Shown: piece by piece, positions 55,409-64,000 of the stretch
Numbering within the stretch: the stretch's first letter is position 1
Layout: every line of letters starts with the position of its first letter
Assembly: GCA_963930655.1 (NCBI GenBank)
Contig: OZ005604.1
Span: 12,906,001-12,970,000 of the forward strand
DNA: 64,000 bases
Direction: 5' to 3'
Source of the DNA: Myrica gale
Lineage: Eukaryota; Streptophyta; Magnoliopsida; Fagales; Myricaceae
The notes under the pieces: model-generated
Database searches by the model: none
What the model was told of the DNA's origin: nothing
What the model saw: the letters and a program-made list of their open reading frames with translations, nothing else
Program-made: the position numbers and the translations under genes

Positions 55409-55737
55409 AAATTTAGTCACTGGGTTCTAGTACTTGTGATAAAATGGTCACTGAATTTTTTTTTACTTTTTGGTCACTGAAAATATGTAGTGGTGACTTT
55501 TCACTTCATCCGTCAAACCTCCGTTATTTTTTAACGGAATAAAAAGCGGTCGACCGCTGCAAGTTGTCGTTGACGGATTGAATGAACAGTAGCGGTCGAC
55601 TGCTATTCCCGTTAAAAATTAACGTAGGTTTGATGGATGGAGTGAAAAGTCATCACTACATATTCTCAGTGGCCAAAAAGTAAAAAAAAAAAGGGTCAGT
55701 GACCATTTTATCAGTAGTACTAAAACCTAATTACTAA
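55409..55737. mobile_element. small foldback element
   Basis: Inverted arms of about 150 bases, e.g. GTACTTGTGATAAAATGGTCACTGA on the left versus the complement of TCAGTGACCATTTTATCAGTAGTAC on the right; the centre contains AGCGGTCGACCGCT and TAGCGGTCGACTGCTA. Ends are approximate. An A-rich flank on both sides (TAAAAAAAG/TAAAAAAGC) could be a target duplication. Confidence 0.6.
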
Positions 55738-56489
55738 TTGCAAAAATCCCTAAAAAAGCACTTCAGTTTCTATAAGATCCTTCGTTGATGCACATGCAGC
55801 AAGATAGTGACCAGTCATGAATCAACCAGGAGCTCTCAATGTGTCCGACCGAATAGGGGAAAAGCTAGGATTGAGAATTAGGGAGGCAATTCCATTAAAC
55901 TCAATTTGAAAGACTAGAATGAAAGAAAAATATAAAAAATCTTAAGGACCTCAAAAACATTCAAGCTATTTTTGGGGGAACTGGGCGGCCATGGCCCTGC
56001 TAGCCCCTTACGTAGCTCTGTTCCTGTATTCGGAAGTCTTCGTGATCCAACAGAAATTCGAGGAGTATAAAAATTGCTTCTCTTATTGTGTATGGCAAGC
56101 AAGAAAGAAACTAAGATTGAAAATTAGAGGGGGGCAGGGATGGCCCCCTCGCTCCGTCTCCGTTGGCAAGTAGGGTTGGAGGTGACTTTCTTCACCTAAC
56201 CATTCCATATTTAGGAGTGAAAAATTAGATAGGTAGATGAATTTTATTGACATATAACAAGTTTAACAACAAGCAACCTTTCCATTTTTAGCCCCATGCA
56301 TTGCATGGACCATAGAAATGGGGAGGCAAATTTGATTTATCGTGACTGCTGGGTAGTTTTAACAAAGAGGGTGGGTGGATTAATAAAAACCTATTATAAT
56401 ATTATAAATATGTAATTTTATGTTGAAAATATGATAAGCATGTAAAAAAATGAAATAAATCTTCTTCCAAATGTGATTAATATATATCT
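55738..56489. other. intergenic, nothing recognised
   Basis: Contains short frames on both strands (55914-56102, 55991-56173) but nothing conserved. The phrase GAGGCAATT.../GGGCGGCCATGGCCC near 55985 is a local palindrome only. Confidence 0.35.
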
Positions 56490-57546
56490 TTTTAATTAGT
56501 CCACTAGTTCTTAGGGTATATAATCGAATCACAAACTAGTCCCTAGGAAATCCTCCGTGTCTTGGAGTGACCATTCAGTAAACTCAGTTGTTCCTATTAA
56601 CGGAATAAATCACATGTAGCTAACGAGAACACATCACCACCAAGTACAAGTAGCAACCGAACTCCAATTCACTTAGGGATACGTTGTCAGTACAAAAGAT
56701 CTAGGGGTAAACTCATAGTTAGCCCCCTATTTTTGGCAAAAATCAAGTTAGCTCTCTATTTTTCAATCCAACAATTTGAGACCCATAACTTTCACAACCT
56801 ATCAAACTTAGCCCCCGTCTAAATCAGGTGTTAAGTCCAACGGAAATTCATGCAAAATGACCGAAATGCCCCTCCAAAGCTAAAATTTAAAATAAAATAA
56901 AATAAAAATAAATTTAAGAAATAAATTAAAATTAATATATTATTGAAATATAGTTTCAATATAGTTTTATTTAAAAAATATTAATTTTTGAAAAAAATAT
57001 CATTTTTTATTTTTAATGAATTTTTTTATTTTTTTAGTAATTTTATTTTGGAGGGGCATTTTGGTCATTTTTCATACTTTTCCGTCTGATTTAACGTCTA
57101 ATTTAGACGGGGGGCGAAGATTGATAGGTTTTGAAAGTTATGGGTATCAAATTGTTGGATTCAAAAATATGGGGCTAACTATGATTTTTGCCCAAACATA
57201 GGGGGCTAACTATGAGTTTAGCCCAAAGATCTATCCACCATGGCGTTATGAGCTGGGATTTTATGTCTAGATGACGTAGATAATTTAATGTGAATTTTAT
57301 ATTAACATTAACTCGTCCAACTTGGTAGTTTAAGTGACTTGGAGCCACCTGGTTACTTGCGATTGGCGGTGATGTATTCTTGTTATCCACGTAAGATTTA
57401 TTTCATTAGTAAGGGTAACAAATTTGATAAAATGATCACTCTGGGACACGAAAGATTCCTCAAAGACTAGTTCAGGACAAAATAAATCTAATTAGAGAAT
57501 AAATTGGGATCCGCTCTACTCTAAGGACTAATAGGCTAATTAAGTC
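56490..57546. mobile_element. foldback element (GCTTAATTAGTCC family) split by a nested insertion
   Basis: The left arm starts near TTTAATTAGTCCACTAG and the right arm ends near AGGACTAATAGGCTAATTAAG. Both carry family motifs (GTGTC/TTGGAGTGACCATT...; GATAAAATGATCACTCTGGGACACG). Bases 56704-57233 are a younger insertion with its own target duplication; without it the host element is about 530 bases, like its relatives. Confidence 0.65.
56704..57224. mobile_element. nested foldback element, Mutator-type
   Basis: Ends GGGGTAAACTCATAGTTAGC and GGCTAACTATGAGTTTAGCCC. A perfect 9-base duplication AAAGATCTA flanks it (56695-56703 and 57225-57233). The arms also share GGGGCATTTTGGTCATTTT / AAATGACCGAAATGCCCC. 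It sits inside the element at 56490-57546, so it inserted later. Confidence 0.88.
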
Positions 57547-58199
57547 TTAGTTCCTTGTGGATACAATTCTCGAACATAGATGTAGATATGCGAGAGTGTG
57601 GTATGCCTATATACCTATAAAAGAGAGGTTTATATAAATCCGACGTGGGGTTTTTTTACCTTAGACAAACCTGACATAGGTTAATTTGTCTAAGTTTGTA
57701 GATAAAGATATTCCAAACAAAAATAATCGATTTTGTGAGAAAAACAATATAAATGGTTTATTATAATTACATGACTCGTCAATTTAATTTTTATAAGTTC
57801 CAAACCTCGAAGACACTTCAAAAAATTCATAAAGATAACTTACTTACATGGTTGCACAGCTTAAAAAAATTATTAAGTCATTTACACATAAATATAAATC
57901 AACTACATGGTAGTGTTAATAAAATTTAATGAGTTACAAGTAAAATAGTTAATCACAGTGTGAGGTTGAACAATTTTATGACATGCATTTCTAAATAAAA
58001 TATATTTTTCAAGAATACATAAAATCATAAAATCATCAACTTGCGTATCAAAACTAGAAACATAACAATGGGAAAATCAATACTAATTCAACTATGATGA
58101 ATAAGACAATTTAGTTGTTAATACAATTTCTTCTCATCTGACTTGGTTGTGTTATTGTGTACATTCTCTTTCTCTGAACTTTTCCATACATCCCCTTTC
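57547..58199. other. AT-rich intergenic
   Basis: No gene. May include the outer end of the copia 3' LTR, whose edge I could not place. Confidence 0.35.
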
Positions 58200-58572
58200 T
58201 TGGGACTCATCAAAAGAAAATATAGAATCGATGGATGCAGAAATCTCACCACACTTGATCGTGTGTGATTGATTTTCATTTATAGGATTTACAATCTCTT
58301 AATTACAACAGAAAAATACTCTATTCAGAATAATAGACTTCCAGGTAATATATTATTATTGTGCTAGGATGATTGACTTCATACTTGACAATGACTCAAA
58401 CTGATCTAATGCCTTAATCTTCGGATGTGTTGTGTTATTTCTGGAGTTTCCAAAGGTAAGAAAATCCTCCTTATTCAAAAGTTTAGCAGTGACTCCAGCC
58501 AATAACTTCAAATTCAAAACATCCTTGATTTTTTTTGGATCCTCTCCAACCGATATGCTCTTTGGTTTAATA
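58200..58572 (-). repeat. probable 3' LTR of the copia element
   Basis: Starts TATTAAACC directly after the polypurine tract AAGGGGGGA and includes a TATA-like CCTATAAATGAAAATCAATC near 58290. The far end was not placed. The usual TG start appears changed to TA. Confidence 0.5.
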
Positions 58573-59047
58573 TCCCCCCTTAAATTGAGCATAGTTGAAG
58601 ACATGCACAATTTTTCATGTAAGAACTCCAAGGCAGGTTGAGATTGGGGCTTGGTGAACACGTTTGCGATTTTAGAGTGAGTGGAGATATTTTTTGTAAC
58701 AAGCAAACTATGAGAGACAAATTAACGAATGTAATGATAGTCAAGCTCGATATGCTTGCTCCGAGCATGAAAAACGAGATTTACCATCATAAATAATGAG
58801 CTCATATTATCACAAAATAAAATAGGAGCATGAGGCAGAGAGACATGAAGATCTCAAAGTAAAAACGTGATCCATGTAATTTCTGCAGCAGCTTGAGCGA
58901 GGGCACAATATTTGGACTTTGAACTCGATCGAGAGACGATAGACTTTTTTTTCACACTAAGAGATAATGTTACTCCCTAAATAATTGCAATATCTGGTAG
59001 TCGATCGCCTTGTATGTGGACACCCAGCCTAGTCAGCATCCGAGACG

Positions 59048-59569
59048 CTATAGATATGAACTTGAAGCTTGGATACGGAGACCAAGATGAATGGTGCCTT
59101 TAACATAGCACAATATTCTCCTGAGTAGAATAAAATGTGACTTTGGAGGTGCGTGCATGAGTTGAGATACGAAGTTAACAATGTTTGAGAGATCAGGCCG
59201 TGTCAATGTAAGATATTGGAGGTCACCAACTAGAGAGCAATAGATATGAGGGTCAGGATGAAGTAGAGAATCTAGATTAGGTTTGGTCTTTGTGCACATA
59301 GGGGTGTTAATAGGCTTCGACTCACAGATTGCACTGCGCTCCAAAATATCAATATCATATTTTGTTTGTTGGAGACAAAGACCACCCGGTACTGAAGAAA
59401 CTTGAATTCCTAAAAAATAGGGAAGTGAACCAAAATCCTTCATAGCAAACTCGTGATGCAAACTTGCTGTGAAATTCTGAATAAGAGAGGAAGAGAAACC
59501 CATATGAATAATATCATCAACATAGAATAATAAGATCAAAGTCGTTTGGTTTGAATGACGAACAAACAA
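59048..59569 (-). pseudogene. copia reverse transcriptase/RNase H junction fragment
   Basis: An uninterrupted 173-codon piece of the copia reverse transcriptase. It has the catalytic YVDD motif near its start, the YFLGIQV motif and the GDLQYLTLTRPDLSN segment just before RNase H. The YVDD acidic residues are kept, but the flanking frames are broken on both sides. Confidence 0.85.
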
Positions 59570-60003
59570 ACTTGGATCAACTGAGCTGAATACAAAACCA
59601 GATTACAAAAGTAACGAGAACTAAATCGATCAAACGAAGCCCTTGGGTCTTTTTTAATTCATAAAGTGCTTTGTTTAAGTGACAGACATGATCGGAAAGA
59701 TTAGAATCCTAGAATCTTAGAGGTTGTTCCATATTGACTTTTTCACTAAGAAGTCTATTTAAAATTCATTTTTAACGTTCAATTGATGAGTATCCCAACC
59801 TTTGATCGTAGCAAGAGAAAGCACTAACCAAATGCATGGTTCTTGGCATTACAACTTGAGAATGTGTCTCAGTAAAATCTATTCCATCAAGTTGATGATA
59901 ACCCTTAGCAACGAGTCGAGCTTTGAGACGGTCCACCATGCTATTTAACTTGAGTTTAATTTTGAATACCAATGAGATCCAACAACGTTCATGGAGGAGG
60001 AGG

Positions 60004-63000
60004 CAGGGCCGGCTCAAGGGTAAGGCAACTTAGGCAGTTGCCTAAGGCCCCACCTTGAGCAAGGCCTCATAACTTAGAGTATAAAAAAAAGACAACAAAA
60101 CGTGCTGAAAAAACAAGCCAACAAATTGATAAAAAAAGCCACTTGTAACCGTGTAAAACAAGACGCACTGACATGCAAAAGACAAAAAAGTGAAAGCATT
60201 AAATGAAAGAAGTGTAAAATAAAACGTACTGACATGCAATGATGCAAAAGAAAGAAGTGTAAGCGAAAGAAGCGTAGAAGAGAAGCGTAAAAGACCGTGA
60301 AATCGTGAAAAAATGTACTGACAGCTTTTTTCCGTGAAAACCGTGAAAAGAAGTGTAGAAGACAGTCATTCGTAAGCAAAAGTGAAACAGAAAAACGGGG
60401 CCTCTGATTTTTTGTAGTGACAATATGCGTAGAAAATGAGGCCTTTGAAGTGATATGTAAGATGTCATTCTTATTGCAATAGCAAGTAATCGGCCTCTGC
60501 CCTCTCCTAACGACAGTCTGACATTAGAATCGCCGAAATTTACAGAAAACTCACATCAATAAGTTTTTGTGTATAAAACGGAAATTGCTGCAAAATTTAT
60601 CAACTACTAAATTTATAACGGTAATTAATCTAAATTCTCCTATATAAATCTAAACTTATACTTCATACTCCATCTCCTCAATCTTCTTTCAAAATCTTTC
60701 TCTCCCTCTATTTCTTTTCTTGTTTTATCTCTCTTTGGAATTACTTTTAGCTGAAGATTGTTCTAAGTTCAAATTCGACCACTTATAATTTTGGTGACAA
60801 GTTCTATTATTCTAATCTTTACACTTTTGTATTTTAATTTGAATATTTATTTTGTATTTTAGCATTTATTTTATTTGTTAGTGTTCTTTGTTTATATCTA
60901 CATTATGTCTAATAGAAAATATGAATGTGGTTATGAAAAACTTAAGAAAAAAAGAAAAATAGAAAAGTTAATCCAATCTCAAAAAGTAGCTCTTGATAAA
61001 TTTATTATCAATGATAAAAATAATATAACATCAAACTCAGCTGAAGAATTGATTATTGAACAACCATGTGATTCAATACAATTAGGAGAGAATATTGAAC
61101 CAATCCCACAACATAATATTGAAAGTCAACTTGTTAATGATTCACAAGTTTATAGTTCGATAATTCCTGATGAAGAACCTAACAAAAATTTAGAAACCAA
61201 TATAAAAGATAATGAAAATTTAGAAACCAATGTCAAAGATAATGAAACTATAGATCTCAACGCTTTGAGTACAGTATCTATAGATATTTATGATCCAAGT
61301 AAATGGAAAACTATGGATGCAAAACTTAGAGATCTATTAGTAGAGAAAGGTCCAATTAGAATTGATGATATAGACTTTCCCAAAGATGAGAATAATAGAC
61401 ATTTCTCTATTACATTTTATATGCAAAAATTATCAAATGGAGAAAAACATGATAGAAAATGGCTAGTATATTCAAAGCATGTTGATAAAGTTTATTGTTT
61501 TTGTTGCAATCTATTTAATTCAAAACCGAGCACGAGTCAATTGGTTAATGAAGGAACTAGAGATTGGAAGAATCTTAGTGTTAAACTTAAAAGTCACGAA
61601 ACAAGTCATGAACATATCACCAATATGAATAATTGGATTAACTTGGAAATGAGATTGGTTAAAAATAAAAAAATTGATAAAAAAACTTCAAGAACATATT
61701 AACAAAGAGAGAGATCATTGGAAAAAAGTATTATTAAGAATTATTGCTGTTGTAAAAACTCTTGCTAAAAATAACTTAGCATTTCGTGGAAAAAACGAAA
61801 AGATCTACCAAGATAATAATGAGTGTTTTTTAAGCCTAATTGAAATGATAGCAGAATTTGATCCAATTATGCACGAACATGTTCGACGAATACAACATGG
61901 TGAAATTCATAATCATTACTTAGGACATAACATACAAATATTAGCATCTGAAATTAAAAATACTATTATAAACAAAATCAAAGAAGTAAAATATTTTTCG
62001 GTTATACTTGACTGCACTCCTGATATAAGCCACCAAGAAAAAAATGACTCTAATATTACGATGTATAGATACTTCAGCATGTGAAGTGAAAATAGAAGAA
62101 TTTTTTTTAGAACTTTTAGAAGTACATGACACCTCTGGTAAAGGTCTTTTTAATGAACTTCTAAATGCCATAAAAAAACATGGATTAGATGTTAATAACA
62201 TAAGAGGACAAGGATATGATAATGGATCAAATATGAAAGGAAAACATCAAGGTGTACAAAAGAGATTATTAGATATAAATCCTAGAGCATTTTATACACC
62301 TTGTGGTTGTCATAATTTGAAACTAGTATTATGTGACATGGCAAACTCATGTCCCAAAGCTATATCTTTTTTTGGAGTGGTACAACGCATTTATTCTTTA
62401 TTTTCTTCTTCTACAAAACGATGGAAAATTTTACAAGATAATGTATCTACATTGACATTGAAACCATTGTCACAAACGGGAAAGTCGCATTGAAAGTATA
62501 AAAGCAATAAAATATCAAGCTCCAAAAATAAGAGATGTTTTAGTTCAATTAGCAAAAACAAGTGAAGATCCTAAGACAAAGAGTGAAGCCACATGCTTAG
62601 CTGCGTATGAGATTGAAAATTTTGAGTTCTTATTAGGCATAAATATTTAGTATGATATTTTGTTTGCTGTTAATTCAGTGAGTAAGATCTTACAATCTAA
62701 AGATATGCATATCGATGTTGCCATAGATCAATTAAAATGGCTTATTTCTTATTTAAAAAATTATCGGGAAATTGGATTTGTATTTGCTTTAATTTCATCT
62801 AAAGAGATTGCAATTGAAATGGAAATTGAACCTATATTTCCTGAAAAACGAATAATACATAGAAAAAAAAAATTCCAAGAAAATGTTAATGATGAAACAA
62901 TAAAATCAGTTGAAGAAACTTTTAGGATTGATTATTTCATATATATAGTAGATCAAGCTATTTCTTCAATTCAAAATAGATTTGAACAATTCACAGTATA

Positions 63001-63563
63001 TGAGAATATTTTTGGTTTCTTATTTAATATTAATAAATTCAAATCTTTAGAAAATGCTGATTTAAAAATATATTGTCTTAATCTTGAAAGTTTTCTTAAA
63101 GATGATGAATATTCTGACATAGATGGTTTGGATTTATTTTCAGAATTAAAAGTATTAAAAGAAGTTTTACAACCTCAAATCAATACTCCAATTGAAACAT
63201 TAAATTATATAAAAAAAATTAGATTGTTTTCCAAATGCATGCATTGCTTATAGAATACTCTTAACAATACCAATAACAGTTGCTTTTGGAGAAAGAAGTT
63301 TTTCAAAACTTAAACTAATAAAATCCTATTTACAGTCGATGATGTCACAAGAAAGACTAAATGGATTAGTCATTCTATCAATTGAAAGTGACATATTAAC
63401 AAATATTGAATATAAAAGTTTGATTAGTAATTTTGCATCTCAAAAAGCTAGAAAAATTATTTTTAAATAATTTTTTATTAAAATTTATATTTTTAAAAAT
63501 TTATATAAAAAGGCCTAATTTTTAATATGGCCTTAGGCCTCATTTTTTATTGAGCCGGCCCTG
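60004..63563 (+). mobile_element. hAT transposon, ~3.56 kb, nested in the copia element
   Basis: Terminal inverted repeats CAGGGCCGGCTCAA / TTGAGCCGGCCCTG, and a perfect 8-base target duplication GGAGGAGG (59996-60003 and 63564-63571). Subterminal GCCTAAGGCC/GGCCTTAGGCC motifs occur near both ends. It carries one transposase gene (60905 to about 63470) with several breaks. It lies within the reverse-transcriptase-proximal part of a minus-strand copia pol frame, so it inserted after the copia element. Confidence 0.95.
60905..63470 (+). pseudogene. hAT transposase (TTF-type zinc finger / DUF4371 type), disabled
   Basis: Starts MSNRKYECGYEK at 60905, with a Lys-rich, acidic N-terminal region. 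A TTF-type zinc finger follows (YCFCCNLFNSKPS...HETSHEHI, about 61490-61620), then the DUF4371/RNase H-like catalytic region (about 61720-62480, with the [10 protein letters not shown] and [19 protein letters not shown] segments) and the hAT C-terminal dimerisation region (TVAFGERSFSKLKLIKSYL, about 63270-63470). Breaks: frameshifts in A-runs near 61680 and 62036, a small deletion near 62475, an in-frame TAG at 62648-62650 and a frameshift near 63220. It is a relative of plant zinc finger MYM-type protein 1-like transposases and is not functional as it stands. Confidence 0.9.
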
Positions 63564-63571
63564 GGAGGAGG

Positions 63572-63890
63572 TACTAGGAACAAGAGTCCATGTGTGATTG
63601 TGAGACAAAGTCTCGAGTTCATCATCCATAGCGTGGTTCCTTTGGTATTGAATCTTAAATATGCAGTAGTGCATATTTTGGGTTGGCTTGCAAACTCCTA
63701 CTTGATTGCTTGTAACATTAGAATGAAAAGCATAACCACAATTTGCTGGAAGGGCAACTATATCTGAACTAGAAGATGGATGAGTATCAACTTGATATAA
63801 CTCATTAAGTGGTTGATTGGGAACAAAAGACTCATGTTGAGTCAAGATCCTTGTAGATATTGAAGCAACATCTCTAGCTAAAGGAGCCAA
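63572..63890 (-). pseudogene. copia pol fragment upstream of reverse transcriptase
   Basis: An open minus-strand piece with the copia linker between integrase and reverse transcriptase (ending in DDELETLSHNHTWTLVP). It stops where the hAT target duplication begins. The same frame resumes on the other side of the hAT element at 60003, which shows the insertion point precisely. Confidence 0.8.
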
Positions 63891-64000
63891 TAGGGACCCT
63901 AATCACAAGTAAGATTAGTGACGATAATAGTTTTTAAAGGTCCATCAAGGGTAAGAGACTCTACTACAACTTTTGATGATAATAAGAAACCAGGAGACTT

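Larger units (their letters stand above)
58200..64000 (-). mobile_element. degraded Ty1/copia retrotransposon, interrupted by a hAT element, runs off the window
   Basis: On the minus strand, right to left: a pol part upstream of the reverse transcriptase (63890-63572, ending in a DDELETLSHNHTW-type segment), the hAT insertion (60004-63563), reverse transcriptase (60003-59770, with RLKARLVAKGYHQ; 59569-59048, with FYVDDI and YFLGIQVS), RNase H-like remnants (about 59040-58580), a polypurine tract AAGGGGGG and the probable LTR start at 58572. The LTR continues left to roughly 58200. Stops and frameshifts break the frame in several places (for example near 59600-59770 and 58580-59040), so the polyprotein is not functional. 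The 5' part lies beyond the window. Confidence 0.85.

Overview
The window is plant nuclear DNA, most likely from a eudicot. Its genes are spliced, with many GT-AG introns, and match plant-specific families: an E+-class editing PPR protein, a P-class PPR protein, a J-domain/ferredoxin chloroplast protein, a group II shaggy-like kinase, and a cytosolic ribosomal protein gene with a telo-box promoter. The intergenic DNA is AT-rich and full of plant transposons (copia, TRIM, hAT, Mutator-like foldback elements, tRNA-derived SINEs). There are no operons or prokaryotic features.

Layout. 0-3.9 kb: an unidentified gene remnant, a copia LTR remnant, a MITE and a GC-rich repeat. 3.97-11.06 kb (-): a nine-exon gene for a J-domain plus [4Fe-4S] ferredoxin-domain protein (DJC77-like). 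12.1-12.4 kb: a CCGG-rich hAT-type MITE. 14.4-17.0 kb (-): RPL11 (uL5), five exons, the first only the ATG. 17-26.6 kb: AT-rich intergenic DNA, a perfect 201-bp-period tandem duplication, a truncated copia element and a second CCGG-rich MITE. 27.7-30.2 kb (-): an intronless PPR-E+ gene (AEF1/MPR25-like). 30.5-35.7 kb: a transposon cluster (foldback, TRIM, large GC-cored foldback, deleted hAT). 36.4-37.8 kb (+): an intronless P-class PPR gene with an AUG-stop mini-uORF directly upstream. 41.7-43.1 kb (-): a two-exon RING-CH membrane E3 ligase gene. 44.1-44.5 kb (+): only the last two exons of mitochondrial aspartate aminotransferase (ASP1), with a SINE in their intron. 44.6-47.3 kb: two long-inverted-repeat elements. 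47.7-53.3 kb (-): a twelve-exon GSK3/shaggy-like kinase of the BIN2/BIL1/BIL2 subgroup. 54.5-57.5 kb: further foldback elements, one nested in another. 58.2-64 kb: a degraded copia element, running off the window, with a 3.56-kb hAT transposon (perfect 8-bp target duplication) inserted in its pol region.

The genes do not form one pathway; they are ordinary neighbours. The ASP1 fragment next to a group II GSK3 gene recalls the Arabidopsis neighbours At2g30970/At2g30980, so this is probably an ancestral segment in which one gene has decayed. I found no convincing new multi-gene system. The most notable signals are the ASP1 remnant, a solo LTR whose edge now supplies a kinase splice donor, the AUG-UAA uORF, and several cleanly delimited transposon insertions. 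Exon coordinates were worked out by hand from splice sites, reading frame and protein-family knowledge; no database search was run.
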